Below, one piece after another: positions 34,498 through 46,307 of a stretch of DNA of 64,000 nucleotides. The translations under genes and the position numbers were made by a program. Source of the DNA: Thermosediminibacter litoriperuensis (lineage in GTDB: Bacteria; Bacillota; Thermosediminibacteria; Thermosediminibacterales; Thermosediminibacteraceae); assembly GCF_008124715.1 (NCBI RefSeq), contig NZ_VNHO01000003.1:1-64000 (forward strand). The letters run 5' to 3'. Below the pieces are notes generated by a model. That model was given only the letters and a program-made list of their open reading frames with translations. It made no database searches and was not told where the DNA came from. The first letter of the stretch is position 1. Each line of letters opens with the position of its first letter.

Positions 34498-35027
34498 CCT
34501 TCACCATCCTCTGTTCTCTTTGAACCTTCAATTATTTCAAGAAAATCACCGGCTATAACCTCCGCATATTTGCCCTGCCTGTAGTCCCTACGGGCCACTA
34601 TTATGTCCGGCTGGTATCCCCTGGCGTAGATGTCTTTTAACATTTGGGGAATCTCAACAAAAGCGCCGAGTTCTTCGAATTCCTCGTTCATGAAAATGAA
34701 GGTGGGTATCCTGGGCTTGCCTTCATACTTATAGTTCTCCAGGAAATCCTCATAGCCTTCTCTCGGCAGTATGGTAAAATCTATCAATCCATTGATTTCG
34801 GTAATTTTCACCAGAACCGGCAGACTGACTATACAGTCGGGGCACCAGGGTTCGGCGAAAACCAGCACGCGGACTTTTTTAGCTATTTTCTCAATCCGTT
34901 CCAGCGTCTTTTCTGAAAGTTTTATATCCTCGTAGCATTTCTCGAATTCCCGTCTGTATTTTTGGTCAGCCTTTTCCAAAAATTCGCTGTATTTTATACC
35001 TTTTTCATACAATTCTCTGATCAACAT
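34494..35027 (-). CDS. Thioredoxin-like protein (thioredoxin_9 type)
   Basis: A 177-aa thioredoxin-fold protein with a helical N-terminal extension (about 45 residues) and the active-site motif WCPDC (Cys62 and Cys65) in VLVFAEPWCPDCIVSLP. The cis-Pro segment PRIPTFIFMNEE follows. It is probably a cytoplasmic disulfide reductase; no signal peptide is seen. ATG 35027 follows AGGAGGTGG and is preferred over an in-frame codon at 35081. It is coupled to DUF1284. Confidence 0.85.
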   Translation of the reverse strand: MLIRELYEKGIKYSEFLEKADQKYRREFEKCYEDIKLSEKTLERIEKIAKKVRVLVFAEPWCPDCIVSLPVLVKITEINGLIDFTILPREGYEDFLENYKYEGKPRIPTFIFMNEEFEELGAFVEIPQMLKDIYARGYQPDIIVARRDYRQGKYAEVIAGDFLEIIEGSKRTEDGEG

Positions 35028-35144
35028 AAAGTATCCACCTCCTGTTTCATTATAACATACTTCCCATGCCGGTGAAATCAAAATTGTATTATTAAAAGTT
35101 GTATGTTAAGATAAAGGTAAACATAGCCGCAGGAGAAAATTGCC

Positions 35145-36494
35145 ATGGAGCTGAATTTAAAAATTCCCGGTATCGTAAAGGAAATATGTCTTGAATTTAA
35201 TGCCCGGGGCCATCAAGCTTTTGTCGTGGGAGGTGCTCTCAGGGACATAATACTCGGGCGCGAAAGCCCCGATTACGATATAGCCACCGATGCTTTCCCG
35301 GAAAGGATTGCTTCCATATTTCCCGACGCAATTCCTTACGGCAATTTCGGCACAATGCTTTTACTCCGTGGTAATACAAAGATTGAAGTGACACCCTTTA
35401 GGGACGACGCCCCCGGCAGAAAACCAAATTATACTTTCGGAGGCACGATTTATACCGACCTGGCCCGCAGGGATTTTACCATAAATTCCATGGCCTACGA
35501 CCCTATCGCCGGCGGATTCATCGACCCCTTCGGAGGCCTCAACGACCTGAAAGCGCGTACAATCAGGTGCACCGGCTCGACGAGGAGGATCTGGGAAGAC
35601 CCCCTTCGAGCCTTGAGAGCCGCCAGGTTTCAGGCCCAGCTGGGTTTTACCATAGAACCGTCTACACTGTATTCCCTCAAAGCCTACGCACCAATGCTGG
35701 CCACTATTTCCCGGGAAAGGATAAGAGACGAACTGTCGAAGCTAATCACATCCGATCATCCCTTTGACGGCCTGGTGACTTTGGTGGTTACCGGGCTCAT
35801 GAACTACATAATACCCGAACTCATGGAAGGCATGGGGATGAGGCACCATAACAAACCCGCCGACGTCCTGGAACACAACCTGCTGGCCTGCAAGTACGTC
35901 AAGAACTCCTTTCACCTCCGCCTGGCGGCCCTGCTCCACGATGTGGGAAAACCCAGATGTGCCGTGAAGGGTGAAAAAGGACTCGAATTTCCCGGTCATC
36001 ATCTCAAGTCCGTAGAAATGGCAAAGCACATACTGAACAACCTGAGATTCGACAGTAGGACAATCAAAAAAGTGCTGCTGTTGATAGAGCACCATATGTT
36101 CGTATACTCGCCGGATTCCCCTCTCTCGGAAGCAAGGCGGCTGATTTCCAGGGTAGGCTGGGAAAACATATACGACCTCATAGAACTCAGGATGGCTGAC
36201 CGGCTAGCCAGCGGTTTCAATGAGGCCGCAGGTCCCGGTTTAAAGAAACTTATAAACGACCTGGAAGCGCTGAAAAAGGAAAACTCCGATTACAAAATCA
36301 AGGACCTGGCCGTATCCGGAAAAGACCTCGTCGAAACTCTAGGAATCCGGCCAGGACCTATAGTGGGCAAACTACTGAACAGGCTTCTGGATGATGTTAT
36401 TGAAAACCCGGAACTAAATAGCAAACGGACTTTACTGGAACTTGCTGAAAAGTATTTAAAGGAGGAGTCATATGAGGATAGGCATTATCAGTGA
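35145..36494 (+). CDS. cca: CCA tRNA nucleotidyltransferase with HD domain
   Basis: A 449-aa class II nucleotidyltransferase. The head domain has VVGGALRDIILG and the catalytic acidic pair DYD (about 43-45), then RRDFTINSMAYD and the EDPLRALRAARF segment that recognises tRNA. An HD phosphohydrolase domain follows (ALLHDVGKP near residue 265). The enzyme adds or repairs the 3' CCA of tRNAs. It has an AGGAG site 10 nt before the ATG and overlaps the next gene by 23 nt. Confidence 0.93.
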   Translation: MELNLKIPGIVKEICLEFNARGHQAFVVGGALRDIILGRESPDYDIATDAFPERIASIFPDAIPYGNFGTMLLLRGNTKIEVTPFRDDAPGRKPNYTFGGTIYTDLARRDFTINSMAYDPIAGGFIDPFGGLNDLKARTIRCTGSTRRIWEDPLRALRAARFQAQLGFTIEPSTLYSLKAYAPMLATISRERIRDELSKLITSDHPFDGLVTLVVTGLMNYIIPELMEGMGMRHHNKPADVLEHNLLACKYVKNSFHLRLAALLHDVGKPRCAVKGEKGLEFPGHHLKSVEMAKHILNNLRFDSRTIKKVLLLIEHHMFVYSPDSPLSEARRLISRVGWENIYDLIELRMADRLASGFNEAAGPGLKKLINDLEALKKENSDYKIKDLAVSGKDLVETLGIRPGPIVGKLLNRLLDDVIENPELNSKRTLLELAEKYLKEESYEDRHYQ

Positions 36495-37020
36495 CACGCA
36501 CGGCAGCCCCGCGGCTTTCCGGAAGGCGCTGGATGTCCTGGGCAGGTGCGACTTCGTGCTCCATGCCGGCGACGTACTTTACCACGGTCCCAGGAATCCT
36601 CTACCCGAGGGCTATAACCCGAAAGAGCTGGCAGAAGTTATAAACAGCATCGATATTCCTTTGCTGATAGCCGCCGGAAACTGCGATGCACCCATTGACC
36701 AGATGCTAATCTCAGTCCCCATCCAGTCGCCTTACACGATGCTCTGCTTTGATAACCGCCGGCTGCTCCTAACCCACGGCCACGAGATAAATGAAGAAAG
36801 GCTCGAAGAACTTGCAGCCAGGTGGAAGGTTGACATCCTGGTCACCGGCCACACCCACGTGAAGAACATAAAAAAATTGCCCGGCCTCACCCATATAAAC
36901 CCCGGGTCATGCTCGCTGCCCAAAGACGAAATACCCTCGGTAGGGTTGATAGACGGTTCACGGGTTTTATTGATCAACCTTGATACCGGTCAGACGCTGC
37001 AAACAGAAGAATTAGATTGA
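36472..37020 (+). CDS. YfcE-type metallophosphodiesterase
   Basis: A 182-aa calcineurin-like phosphoesterase with all metal motifs: ISDTHGS (8-14), HAGDVL, AGNCD, LTHGHE and GHTHVK, then the conserved NPGS. YfcE/MJ0936-type enzymes hydrolyse phosphodiesters in vitro, with physiological targets unknown. It overlaps cca, with AAGGAGGAGTCAT before its ATG, so it is translationally coupled to it. Confidence 0.9.
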   Translation: MRIGIISDTHGSPAAFRKALDVLGRCDFVLHAGDVLYHGPRNPLPEGYNPKELAEVINSIDIPLLIAAGNCDAPIDQMLISVPIQSPYTMLCFDNRRLLLTHGHEINEERLEELAARWKVDILVTGHTHVKNIKKLPGLTHINPGSCSLPKDEIPSVGLIDGSRVLLINLDTGQTLQTEELD

Positions 37021-37057
37021 GTATAAGCCATACCGACAGGTTATTTAACCCGGCCGC

Positions 37058-37123
37058 TAAAGCCCGGAGGTTCCTGCATTCCGGGTTTGGCGATTTTTCC
37101 CGCCGGGAGCGGCCGGGCTTTAA
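37058..37123. terminator. GC-rich stem-loop region between yfcE-like gene and purD
   Basis: The arms aaagcccgg (37059-37067) and ccgggcttt (37113-37121) enclose further GC-rich inverted segments in the gap between two convergent genes. It probably ends one or both transcripts, although no long U run is present. Confidence 0.45.
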
Positions 37124-37152
37124 GTAGACGGTATCCTTTATTTAGGCAAATA

Positions 37153-38406
37153 TTAAAGTCCTATATCCTTTCTGTAATGCATCCCGTCAAAGCGGATCCT
37201 CGAAACCGCCTGGTAGGCGGTTTCCCTTGCCTCTTCCTCTGTCCTCCCCAGAGCAGTCACCCCCAGCACCCTTCCGCCCGCCGTGATTATTTTGCCGTGC
37301 TTTAAGGCAGTACCCGCGTGAAAAACCATCGCGCCTTCTCTTTCGGCATCTTCGATCCCGGCAATTTCCTTCCCTTTTTCGTAGTCCCCCGGATAGCCCG
37401 CCGATGCCAGTACGACGCAGACGGCCTTTTCGCCGGTCCAATTTATGCTGCATTCGGAAAGCCTGCCTTCAATAACGGCTTCTATAATGTCGACCAGGTC
37501 GGTTTTCAACCTGGGTACCACCACCTGGGTCTCCGGATCGCCGAACCTGCAGTTGAATTCCAGCACCTTCGGACCTTTAGAAGTCAGCATTAGGCCCGTA
37601 TAGAGTACCCCTTTGAAGGGAATGCCTTCCAGACGCATTGCTTCAAGAGTTTTTCTGATTATGTTTTTATTTACGTATTCCGAAATATCGGGAGTATAAT
37701 AATACGCCGGAGAGACAGCCCCCATGCCCCCGGTATTGGGTCCGCGATCTTTATCGTAAGCCCTTTTGTAATCCCTGCTGCACTCCATGGGCACGGCAGT
37801 AACTCCGTCGCAGAAAGCCAGCACTGTAACCTCGCGCCCTTCCAGAAACTCCTCGATGACCACCCGCCTGCCGGAATCGCCGAAGATTCCGTCTTTCATT
37901 ATCGACTTCACGGCGGCGAGAGCTTCTTGCCTTTCCCGGGCCACTACAACGCCCTTACCGGCGGCAAGACCTTCGGCCTTGACCACCAGCGGAGTTTCCG
38001 AATCATGGATATACCGGACGGCTTCCCCGAGATCGTCGAATACCCGGTAGTCCGCCGTGGGGATACCGTATTTTTTCATGAGTTCCTTGGCAAACACTTT
38101 GCTCCCCTCAATTTTCGCGGCCGCTTTCGCAGGCCCGAATATCCTGAGCCCCCGATTTTCGAACTCATCGACTATACCCGTAACCAGCGGAACTTCCGGG
38201 CCTACCACGGTAAGGTCAATGCCCTCCTTCTCCGCGAAACCGGCAAGGCCTTTTACATCTTCGGCCTTTATATTAACGCATTCGGCCAGCGCCGCTATGC
38301 CCGCATTGCCCGGTGCGGAAAAGATCTTTTTCACCCTGGGGCTCCGGGCAATCTTCCAGACCAGGGCGTGTTCCCTGCCGCCGCCGCCAACTACCAGCAC
38401 CTTCAT
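37153..38406 (-). CDS. purD: Phosphoribosylamine-glycine ligase
   Basis: A 417-aa ATP-grasp ligase joining phosphoribosylamine and glycine (purine step 2). Landmarks are MKVLVVGGGGREHALVWK, the LVVKAEGLAAGKGVVVA ATP-binding strand, RGPNTGGMGA and EFNCRFGDPETQ. Its length is normal. It is the last gene of the purine operon, 20 nt after purH. Confidence 0.97.
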   Translation of the reverse strand: MKVLVVGGGGREHALVWKIARSPRVKKIFSAPGNAGIAALAECVNIKAEDVKGLAGFAEKEGIDLTVVGPEVPLVTGIVDEFENRGLRIFGPAKAAAKIEGSKVFAKELMKKYGIPTADYRVFDDLGEAVRYIHDSETPLVVKAEGLAAGKGVVVARERQEALAAVKSIMKDGIFGDSGRRVVIEEFLEGREVTVLAFCDGVTAVPMECSRDYKRAYDKDRGPNTGGMGAVSPAYYYTPDISEYVNKNIIRKTLEAMRLEGIPFKGVLYTGLMLTSKGPKVLEFNCRFGDPETQVVVPRLKTDLVDIIEAVIEGRLSECSINWTGEKAVCVVLASAGYPGDYEKGKEIAGIEDAEREGAMVFHAGTALKHGKIITAGGRVLGVTALGRTEEEARETAYQAVSRIRFDGMHYRKDIGL

Positions 38407-38425
38407 CCCTTATATCCCCCCTCTT

Positions 38426-39982
38426 TCAGTGCTTGAAATGCCTTACGCCGGTAAACAGCATTGCTATACCTCTTTCATCGCCGGCTCTGATGGATTCCTC
38501 ATCCCTCACGGAACCTCCGGGCTGAATTATGGCGGTAATTCCGGCGGCTGCCGCGGCTTCCACCACGTCCGGGAAGGGGAAGAAGGCATCCGACGCCAGT
38601 ACGGCACCCCTTGCCCTTTCGCCGGCCTGAGCTATGCTCTGCCGGGTCGGCCATATGCGGTTTACCTGACCCATTCCTATTCCCACGGTGACCCTGTCTT
38701 TCGCCAGCACAATAGCGTTGGATTTAACGTGTTTTACCACCTTCCAGGCAAACATAAGATCCCTCATCTCCGCTTCGGTGGGGGGCCTTTTGGTTACAAC
38801 CTTTAGGTTTTTTTCGTCAAAGTCCTTTACGTCAGGTTCCTGGACCAGCAGGCCGCCGCTCACCCTTTTGAGGTCCCAGCCGCGGTTCTGCCTTCCGGTC
38901 ATATCCACTTCAAGAAGCCTCAGGTTTTTCCTGGCCTTCAGGATTTCAAGGGCGTCCGGGTTAAACCCGGGAGCTATTACGATTTCTAGGAATATCTTGG
39001 AAATTTCTTCAGCCGTAGCCGCATCAACGGGCCGGTTCAGCGCCACGATCCCGCCGAAAATGGAGACCGGATCAGCGGCGTATGCCTTTAAATAGGCTTC
39101 ATGCAGATCAGCCCCGCAGGCGACTCCACAGGGATTCGTATGCTTTACCGCCACGGCACAGGGTTCTCCAAATTCGAGGACCAGGGCCAGGGCTGCGCCG
39201 GCGTCGTTTATGTTGTTGAAGGACAGTTCCTTGCCAGCCAGTTTCTTCGCCCCGGCTATGCCGGTTGGATCCCTCATATCCCTGTAAAAGGCCGCCATCT
39301 GATGGGGATTTTCCCCGTATCTGAGATCCCGCAACTTTTCAAAAGCAAGCGTAAGGTTTTTTGGAAAAACGCTTCCGGTACTTCCTTTTTCCTGTCCTTC
39401 AATGGTACCCCTTAGATATTCCGAAATCACTGCATCGTAATGGGCGGTATGTTCGAAGGCCTTTATAGCCAACTGCCTGCGAAAACTGCCGCCGACATCC
39501 CCTTTCTGTTTCAACTGATCGAGCACCACCGGGTAATCTCCGGGGTCGCATACCACTATGACGTGCTCGTGGTTTTTGGCAGCGGAGCGCAGCATGGCCG
39601 GTCCGCCTATATCTATGTTTTCAACGGCTTCTTCAAAAGTGACGCCGGGCCTTTCGATGGTTTGTTTGAACGGGTAAAGATTTACAGCCACCAGATCGAT
39701 GGGCTGAATGCCGAGCTCCTCGATCTCTTTCAGGTGTATATTGTTATTCCGAAGAGCCAGTATACCGCCGTGGATTTTGGGATGAAGCGTTTTAACCCTG
39801 CCGTCGAGTATTTCTGGAAAACCGGTCACTTCCAATATCTTTGTAACTCCGACGCCGTTTTCTTCCAGAGTTTTTGCGGTTCCTCCGGTTGTGATAATTT
39901 CCACGCCCATTTCAAAAAGGCCCCTGGCAAAATCCACTACACCGGTTTTATCCGATACGGATATCAAAGCCCGCCTGATCAT
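38426..39982 (-). CDS. purH: Bifunctional AICAR transformylase / IMP cyclohydrolase
   Basis: A 518-aa enzyme for the last two purine steps. The N-terminal IMP cyclohydrolase domain begins [17 protein letters not shown] and includes [15 protein letters not shown]. The transformylase domain contains [24 protein letters not shown] and the C-terminal [25 protein letters not shown]. It starts on the purN stop (TGATG overlap) with AAGGAGGAGTT upstream. Confidence 0.97.
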   Translation of the reverse strand: MIRRALISVSDKTGVVDFARGLFEMGVEIITTGGTAKTLEENGVGVTKILEVTGFPEILDGRVKTLHPKIHGGILALRNNNIHLKEIEELGIQPIDLVAVNLYPFKQTIERPGVTFEEAVENIDIGGPAMLRSAAKNHEHVIVVCDPGDYPVVLDQLKQKGDVGGSFRRQLAIKAFEHTAHYDAVISEYLRGTIEGQEKGSTGSVFPKNLTLAFEKLRDLRYGENPHQMAAFYRDMRDPTGIAGAKKLAGKELSFNNINDAGAALALVLEFGEPCAVAVKHTNPCGVACGADLHEAYLKAYAADPVSIFGGIVALNRPVDAATAEEISKIFLEIVIAPGFNPDALEILKARKNLRLLEVDMTGRQNRGWDLKRVSGGLLVQEPDVKDFDEKNLKVVTKRPPTEAEMRDLMFAWKVVKHVKSNAIVLAKDRVTVGIGMGQVNRIWPTRQSIAQAGERARGAVLASDAFFPFPDVVEAAAAAGITAIIQPGGSVRDEESIRAGDERGIAMLFTGVRHFKH

Positions 39983-40617
39983 CAGAACTCCTCCTTTCTT
40001 ATTAAAACCCTCCTGCCCACCACCTGAAGCCTGTTTTCCGCATAGAGCTTTATTGCTTCGGGCAGGAGCTCGTGTTCGACCCTTAACACTCTGGCGGCCA
40101 GACTTTCGGGGGTATCGTCGTCTTCCACCGCAACGGCCTTCTGAAGAATAATCGGCCCCGTATCGGTTCCCTCGTCCACGAAATGGACCGTGGCGCCGGT
40201 CACCTTGACCCCGTACTCCAGAGCTGCCCTGTGGACCCGAGTGCCGTAAAAACCCCTGCCGCAGAAAGATGGTATCAGTGAGGGGTGAATGTTGATTATT
40301 CTGCCGGAAAAGGCTCTTACAAAATGGAGGGAAAGCACCTTTATGAAACCGGCCAGTACCACGAGATCCACTCCTGCCCCATTTAGTAACTTAATCATCT
40401 CTTCTTCGTACTCTTCGGTACCACCGTAATCCTCCGGCCGAACGACGAAGGTCCTTATGCCGTGGTTTTTCGCCCTTTCCAGGGCGTACACCCCGTCCCT
40501 GCTGGATATGACTACCTCGACGGCGGCCTTTAAGTATCCCGATTCAATGCTGTCTATTACCGCCTGAAGATTTGTCCCGTTTCCCGAAACCAGGACTCCA
40601 AGCCTTAACGCCGGCAA
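39982..40617 (-). CDS. purN: Phosphoribosylglycinamide formyltransferase
   Basis: A 211-aa 10-formyl-THF-dependent GAR transformylase. [17 protein letters not shown] at the start, [11 protein letters not shown], and [18 protein letters not shown] with the catalytic Asn/His/Asp set are intact. The TTG at 40617 after GGTGGGGTGG is chosen because it gives the family length; an upstream in-frame Met would add a poorly conserved tail inside purM. It overlaps purM by 13 nt. An active folate enzyme here fits the one-carbon supply from the hut pathway. Confidence 0.93.
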   Translation of the reverse strand: MPALRLGVLVSGNGTNLQAVIDSIESGYLKAAVEVVISSRDGVYALERAKNHGIRTFVVRPEDYGGTEEYEEEMIKLLNGAGVDLVVLAGFIKVLSLHFVRAFSGRIINIHPSLIPSFCGRGFYGTRVHRAALEYGVKVTGATVHFVDEGTDTGPIILQKAVAVEDDDTPESLAARVLRVEHELLPEAIKLYAENRLQVVGRRVLIRKEEF

Positions 40618-41642
40618 AATACCACCCCACCTTCGCCTTTGCATATTTCGCCAATGTTCCAGACTTTCAATCCCCGGTTCCGGCATATTTTCAGTACTTT
40701 TTCGGCTTCATCTTCCGGTGCCACAATTACAAAACCTATACCCATATTAAAAGTCCTGTACATCTCCATTTTCTCCACATTTCCCATTTTTTGAAGGATC
40801 GAAAATATTGGCGGGATATCCCAAGACCCCTCGTTTATCCTTAATTCCAGTCCTCCGGGCAGGATACGGGGCAGGTTTTCGACAAGGCCCCCTCCGGTTA
40901 TGTGGGCCATGCCGTGGATCTCCAATCCCGCCAAGTCCCTCACGACAGCAGCGTAAATTCTCGTAGGTGTCAGGAGTTCTTCGCCTACGGTCCGCCCCAG
41001 TTCATCAATGTAGGTGTTTATGGTAAGGCCCCCCCGGTCAAAAAGTATTTTTCTCGCCAGCGAGTAGCCGTTGCTGTGCAGGCCCGACGAGGTGATACCC
41101 AAGACTATATCCTTCTCTTTTATCTTCGACCCGTCGATTATCCTGTCTTTATCCGCCACTCCCACGGCAAAACCGGCCAGGTCGTACTCGTTCTCGCCGT
41201 AAAACTCCGGCATTTCGGCGGTCTCGCCGCCCACAAGGGCGCACCCGGCTTCCCTGCAACCCTGTGCCACGCCTTTCACGATGCCGGCTATCTTCTCGGG
41301 GACGAGTTTCCCGGTGGCGATATAGTCCAGGAAAAACATCGGCTCGGCGCCGTGGACCAGGATGTCGTTGACGCACATGGCCACGCAATCTATGCCTACG
41401 GTGTCGTGTTTGTCCATCATAAAAGCTATTTTGAGTTTGGTTCCCACTCCGTCCGCCCCCGACACCATCACCGGCCGCCGGTACCTTTCCACATCGAGCT
41501 CGAAGAAACCTCCGAAGCCGCCGATGTCTCCCAGAACCCCGCATCTATGGGTGGATTTGATGTGGGGCTTTATAAGTTCAACGGCCCTGTTGCCCTCATC
41601 CACATCCACCCCGGCTTCCCTGTAGGTCATCTTTTTATCCAT
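40605..41642 (-). CDS. purM: Phosphoribosylformylglycinamidine cyclo-ligase (AIR synthetase)
   Basis: A 345-aa ATP-dependent cyclase of purine step 5. [14 protein letters not shown], the [17 protein letters not shown] phosphate loop, [13 protein letters not shown] and [13 protein letters not shown] are canonical. An AGGAGAG site precedes the ATG, and the gene lies 12 nt after purF. Confidence 0.97.
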   Translation of the reverse strand: MDKKMTYREAGVDVDEGNRAVELIKPHIKSTHRCGVLGDIGGFGGFFELDVERYRRPVMVSGADGVGTKLKIAFMMDKHDTVGIDCVAMCVNDILVHGAEPMFFLDYIATGKLVPEKIAGIVKGVAQGCREAGCALVGGETAEMPEFYGENEYDLAGFAVGVADKDRIIDGSKIKEKDIVLGITSSGLHSNGYSLARKILFDRGGLTINTYIDELGRTVGEELLTPTRIYAAVVRDLAGLEIHGMAHITGGGLVENLPRILPGGLELRINEGSWDIPPIFSILQKMGNVEKMEMYRTFNMGIGFVIVAPEDEAEKVLKICRNRGLKVWNIGEICKGEGGVVFCRR

Positions 41643-41654
41643 AGGCCATCTCTC

Positions 41655-43061
41655 CTAACACTTTTCAAATAAATACTTCTTGCCTTCCCTGGGCACCTGC
41701 AGCGGATAATCACCGGAAAAGCAGCCGGTGCAAAAGTTATCCGCACCAAGCCCGGTGGATTTTACGAGCCCTTCGAGACTCAGATAACCCAGACTGTCGG
41801 CGCCTATGAACTTTCTTATGTCATCCACGGTGTAGCTGGCAGCTATGAGTTCCCTGCGGGTAGACGTATCTATGCCGAAATAACACGAAAACCCTATTGG
41901 GGGAGAGCTCACCCTGACGTGGACCTCTTTTGCTCCGGCGTCTTTCAGCATCTTCACTATCTGGCCGCTGGTGGTCCCCCTCACTATGGAATCGTCCACC
42001 ATCACCAGACGCTTGCCCTTTATTACATCCTTCAGGGCGTTGAGCTTTAACCTCACCCCCAAGCTCCTCAACCGCTGGCTCGGCTGTATGAAGGTCCTGC
42101 CTATATACCTGTTTTTGATCAAACCAAATCCTAAGGGTATACCCGAGGCGGCGGCGAAACCCATAGCCGCCACCGTGCCGGAGTCAGGCACGCCTATAAC
42201 CAGGTCCGCATCGGCCGGATGTTCAACAGCAAGGTTTCGACCGGCCTCCCAGCGGGCCGTGTGTACGTTTACCCCGTCTATGGTACTGTCCGGCCGGGCA
42301 AAATAGACGAACTCGAAGATGCAAAGGGAACGCCTCGCAGGACCCTTATACCTTACGCTCCTGAAGCCGTCCCGGTTTATTATCACTATCTCTCCCGGCT
42401 CGACATCCCTTACGAATTCAGCCCCGATGGTGTCAAAGGCGCAGCTTTCGGAGGAAATAATGTAGGAGCCGTTGTACCTCCCCAGGCCCAGGGGGCGCAA
42501 ACCGTGGGGGTCCCGCACACCTATGAGGCTGTCTTCGGTCATTATAGCCAGAGCATACGACCCTCTGATCCGGTCCATGCAGCCCTTTACGGCCTTGATA
42601 AGATCCCCGGAAGCTTCCCTGGCTATGAGGAAAGCGATTACCTCGCTGTCAACGGTAGTCTGGAATACGGTGCCGCTCTCTTCAAGCTCCCGCCTGATAT
42701 CATCCGCATTAACCAGATTACCGTTGTGAGCCACCGCCAGGGCCCCCTTCCTGTACTTAACCACCAGGGGTTGAGCGTTGTTCAGCGTGTTGGCCCCCGT
42801 GGTGGAGTACCGTACATGCCCGATGGCTATGTGCCCCGAAAGGCTGTCGAGAATCTTTTCGTTGAACACTTCGGATACGAGTCCCAGACCCCTGTAGTAA
42901 TTGATACCTTTCCCGGAACTGACGGCGATGCCGGCGCTCTCCTGTCCCCTGTGCTGTAATGCGTAAAGGCCGTAGTATACGGTCCTGCTTATCGCCGGAT
43001 CCTCATGATTTGAATATATTCCAAGAACTCCGCACGCTTCCTTGAGTTTGTCATCCATCAT
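41655..43061 (-). CDS. purF: Amidophosphoribosyltransferase
   Basis: A 468-aa enzyme for the first committed purine step. After a short propeptide the catalytic Cys follows (EACGVLGIY, Cys10). [12 protein letters not shown] and the PRPP loop [13 protein letters not shown] are present. Cysteines in the C-terminal [12 protein letters not shown] segment match the 4Fe-4S form found in Bacillus. The ATG overlaps the purL stop. Confidence 0.97.
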   Translation of the reverse strand: MMDDKLKEACGVLGIYSNHEDPAISRTVYYGLYALQHRGQESAGIAVSSGKGINYYRGLGLVSEVFNEKILDSLSGHIAIGHVRYSTTGANTLNNAQPLVVKYRKGALAVAHNGNLVNADDIRRELEESGTVFQTTVDSEVIAFLIAREASGDLIKAVKGCMDRIRGSYALAIMTEDSLIGVRDPHGLRPLGLGRYNGSYIISSESCAFDTIGAEFVRDVEPGEIVIINRDGFRSVRYKGPARRSLCIFEFVYFARPDSTIDGVNVHTARWEAGRNLAVEHPADADLVIGVPDSGTVAAMGFAAASGIPLGFGLIKNRYIGRTFIQPSQRLRSLGVRLKLNALKDVIKGKRLVMVDDSIVRGTTSGQIVKMLKDAGAKEVHVRVSSPPIGFSCYFGIDTSTRRELIAASYTVDDIRKFIGADSLGYLSLEGLVKSTGLGADNFCTGCFSGDYPLQVPREGKKYLFEKC

Positions 43062-45271
43062 TCTTCAACCTTCCGTTTTATCGAATCGTGCCAGACACAG
43101 GTCATCTTTTCAAGTGAAACGCTTAGTCTACCTGTAATACTTCCATCGTTTTTGACCGTTATATCCATGCGCTCCGGGTAAACAAACCCCAGCACGGTGA
43201 TCTCCACGCCCAGTTCCTCTGCCAGCTCTATTAAAGTTGAAAGGTTTTTTTGCGGTAGACTTGCGATTATCCTCGACTGGCCTTCACCGAAAAGCAGGGC
43301 GTCAGCCCTGAAACCGGTATGAATCTCACCTTTAAACCCCAGGCCGCCGGCTATACAGCTTTCGGCCAGCGCAACGGCAAGCCCCCCTTCGGATATGTCG
43401 TGGGCTGAGCTTAGAAGCCCCAGTTCAATGGCCTTCAGGCAGCACTGCTGTACCCTTTTCTCCCTCTCCAGCTCGACCCTCGGAGGCCTGCCTCCCTGAA
43501 TTCCGAAAATTTGCTTCAGGTATTCGGAGGCGCCGAGTTCGTCGGTATTAAGGCCCAATAGAACCACCACATCGCCTTCTTTTTTAAAGGCCATGGTGCA
43601 ATGCCTTTCCACGTCTTCCAGCAGCCCGACCATACCCACCACGGGAGTCGGGAAAACGGCCCTTTCTTTCGTCTCATTGTAAAAGCTCACGTTGCCGCTT
43701 ATAACCGGGGTGCCCAGGGCTTTTGCTGCATCGGAAATACCGTCTATGCATTTTTCGAACTGGTAAAATATCTCGGGTTTTTCCGGGGTGCCGAAATTAA
43801 GGCAGTCGGTTACGGCTAAAGGTCGGGCGCCGCTCACTACCAGATTTCGTGCGGCTTCGGCCACCGCCTGCTTGCCCCCCTCGTAAGGATCCAGGTAGCA
43901 GTAAAGTCCGTTGCAGTCCGTCGTCAGGGCGATTCCCTTGCGGGTGCCTTTTATCCTTAGCACGGCCGCGTCGGAACCGGGAGATACCACTGTGTCGGTG
44001 CGGACGGTGTGGTCGTACTGTTGGTAAACCCAGGCTTTGCTAGCGATATTTGGGGAGGAAAGAAGCCTCAAAAGCACTTCATTTAGATTCGAGGGCATTT
44101 CCAACCTGGAGTAATCTATATCCGTATTGTCTATATAAGCCGGCCTCCTGCCTTCCCGCTTCATCACCGGCGCACCATCCGCCAGAGACTTGACCGGAAC
44201 TTCGGCTGCCACCCGGCCGCTTTCCAGCACCCTCAGCATGCCGTCGCCAGTCACCGTGCCTATTTTTACGGCGTGCAGGTCCCATTTTTCGAAGATCTTC
44301 TGTACATCCTCTTCATGCCCCTTCTCCACTATGACCAGCATGCGCTCCTGGGATTCCGAAAGCATTACTTCATACGGCGTCATCCCTTCCTCCCGCCTGG
44401 GAACCAGGGCTACGTCCAGCTCTATACCCGTGCCCGCCCTGGCGGCCGTCTCCGAACAGGCGGAAGTCAAGCCGGCGGCACCCAGGTCCTGAATTCCCAC
44501 AACCCACCTGTTCTTCCGTAGTTCAAGGCAGGCCTCCAAAAGCAGCTTTTCCATAAACGGATCTCCCACCTGCACCGACGGCCGCTTCGAGGTGGAATCC
44601 TCCGAAAGCTCTTCGGAAGCGAAACTGGCCCCGTGGATGCCGTCCCGGCCCGTGGCCGAACCCACCAGCATCACCGAATTGCCCACGCCTGCAGCTCTCC
44701 CCCTGACGATCTCTTCGTGGCGGATTATTCCCACGCACATGGCGTTGACCAGGGGATTATCCCTATATGCTTCGTTGAAGTAAACTTCACCGCCTACGGT
44801 GGGTATTCCCATGCAGTTGCCGTAATCGGCTATGCCCGAAACCACGCCTTTCAATAGATATTTTACCCTGGGGTCGTCCGGTTCGCCGAATCTCAGGGAA
44901 TCCAGCAGGGCTACCGGCCTTGCTCCCATTGCGAATATGTCGCGAATTATTCCTCCCACACCGGTGGTGGCACCCTGATAGGGTTCCACCGCCGACGGAT
45001 GGTTGTGGCTTTCAATCTTCATTACCACTGCCAGATTATCGCCTATATCGACAATGCCGGCATTCTCACCCGGCCCCTGGAGCACGTGGCCCCCCTCGGT
45101 GGGAAATCGTTTCAGCACCGGCCTGGAATTTTTATAGCTGCAGTGCTCGGACCACATGACGCCGTACATGCCCAGTTCCACGTTATTGGGCTCCCGCCCC
45201 AGCGTCTTTACGATTTCCTCGTACTCGTAGTCCGACAGCCCCAGTTTTTTTGCATCATCCCTGCCTGCCAC
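43058..45271 (-). CDS. purL: Phosphoribosylformylglycinamidine synthase, large subunit
   Basis: A 737-aa PurL of the small, three-component type that needs PurS and Pur[42 protein letters not shown] and [17 protein letters not shown] are diagnostic. It starts with GTG at 45271 (RBS GGGGAGG) inside the end of purQ and overlaps purF. Confidence 0.97.
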   Translation of the reverse strand: MAGRDDAKKLGLSDYEYEEIVKTLGREPNNVELGMYGVMWSEHCSYKNSRPVLKRFPTEGGHVLQGPGENAGIVDIGDNLAVVMKIESHNHPSAVEPYQGATTGVGGIIRDIFAMGARPVALLDSLRFGEPDDPRVKYLLKGVVSGIADYGNCMGIPTVGGEVYFNEAYRDNPLVNAMCVGIIRHEEIVRGRAAGVGNSVMLVGSATGRDGIHGASFASEELSEDSTSKRPSVQVGDPFMEKLLLEACLELRKNRWVVGIQDLGAAGLTSACSETAARAGTGIELDVALVPRREEGMTPYEVMLSESQERMLVIVEKGHEEDVQKIFEKWDLHAVKIGTVTGDGMLRVLESGRVAAEVPVKSLADGAPVMKREGRRPAYIDNTDIDYSRLEMPSNLNEVLLRLLSSPNIASKAWVYQQYDHTVRTDTVVSPGSDAAVLRIKGTRKGIALTTDCNGLYCYLDPYEGGKQAVAEAARNLVVSGARPLAVTDCLNFGTPEKPEIFYQFEKCIDGISDAAKALGTPVISGNVSFYNETKERAVFPTPVVGMVGLLEDVERHCTMAFKKEGDVVVLLGLNTDELGASEYLKQIFGIQGGRPPRVELEREKRVQQCCLKAIELGLLSSAHDISEGGLAVALAESCIAGGLGFKGEIHTGFRADALLFGEGQSRIIASLPQKNLSTLIELAEELGVEITVLGFVYPERMDITVKNDGSITGRLSVSLEKMTCVWHDSIKRKVEE

Positions 45272-45974
45272 TCTTTACCCTCCCCTCGAAGTAATCCAGG
45301 ATCGACTCGAAGAGCTTTCTGCCGCCGGTGTTTCCCAGAATCTCTTCGGCACAACGCTCCGGATGGGGCATCATGCCGAGGATATTCTTGCCTTCATTGA
45401 GTATGCCCGCAATGTTTTCAAGGGAACCGTTGGGGTTGGCATCGCCGGTCACCATGCCGTTCCTGTCGCAGTAGTAAAACGCGATCCTGCCTTCGGCCTT
45501 CAACCTTTCTATAGTTTCCCTGCCGGCGTAGTAATTGCCCTCCCCGTGGGCTATGGGCATTCTTACGACCTCACCCCGCCTGTACAGGTTCGTAAAGGGC
45601 GTATCCACGGTCCCGACTTTCAGATACACATCGTGACAGTGAAATTTAAGATCCTCGTTTCTCATCATGGCTCCGGGCAGAAGGCCGGACTCCAGGAGGA
45701 TCTGAAACCCGTTGCATATACCCAGGATCAGCTTTCCTTTTTCGGCTGCCCTGTAGACGCTGGCCATGGCCGGCGAAAACCTGGCAATCGCCCCGACCCT
45801 GAGGTAATCTCCGTAGGAGAAGCCCCCCGGCAGTATTATCAGATCAAAATCGTCCGGTGAGAAGCGATCTTTGTGAAATACGTACTCGGCAGGCTGCCCC
45901 AGGACGTTCCTCCACACGTGATAGCAGTCGATATCGCAGTTTGAGCCGGGAAAAACGATAACAGCGCACTTCAT
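45255..45974 (-). CDS. purQ: Phosphoribosylformylglycinamidine synthase, glutaminase subunit
   Basis: A 239-aa class I glutamine amidotransferase with the nucleophile Cys in [18 protein letters not shown], the opening [15 protein letters not shown], and the His/Glu pair in [12 protein letters not shown]. It supplies ammonia to PurL. It overlaps purS (ATGA) and purL. Confidence 0.97.
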   Translation of the reverse strand: MKCAVIVFPGSNCDIDCYHVWRNVLGQPAEYVFHKDRFSPDDFDLIILPGGFSYGDYLRVGAIARFSPAMASVYRAAEKGKLILGICNGFQILLESGLLPGAMMRNEDLKFHCHDVYLKVGTVDTPFTNLYRRGEVVRMPIAHGEGNYYAGRETIERLKAEGRIAFYYCDRNGMVTGDANPNGSLENIAGILNEGKNILGMMPHPERCAEEILGNTGGRKLFESILDYFEGRVKSGRQG

Positions 45975-46225
45975 AAGTTTTCCTCCGCTATCTCAAAAGT
46001 GAAGTCTTCGATAACCGGATTCGCCAGGAGCTTCTCGCACATCTCCCGAACGGCCCGGTCCGCGGCTTCCCTGTCTTCTGCTTCTAAAGTTATCTCTATC
46101 AGTTTTCCGGCGCGCACGTCTTTCACTCCCTTGAATCCCAGTTGATTTAAAGCCCCTTTGATGGCGGTGCCCTGCGGGTCGAGCACGCCGGGCTTAAACC
46201 TCACGTGAATTCTTGCAAGATACAT
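45971..46225 (-). CDS. purS: Phosphoribosylformylglycinamidine synthase, PurS subunit
   Basis: An 84-aa PurS that bridges PurQ and PurL ([23 protein letters not shown] is typical). ATG 46225 lies 7 nt after GGAGG; a GTG one codon earlier is the alternative. It is separated from purC by about 80 nt. Confidence 0.94.
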   Translation of the reverse strand: MYLARIHVRFKPGVLDPQGTAIKGALNQLGFKGVKDVRAGKLIEITLEAEDREAADRAVREMCEKLLANPVIEDFTFEIAEENL

Positions 46226-46307
46226 CACAATTCCTCCATCGATTTTAATTTTAGGGGGTAACAGCCCAGTGCCTTCGTGTCTTGGCCGCTACCATGCTAT
46301 AAAATTT

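Noticed and set aside
42219-42959. Plus-strand open frame opposite purF
   Set aside because: purF is unambiguous on the minus strand; this is a shadow frame.
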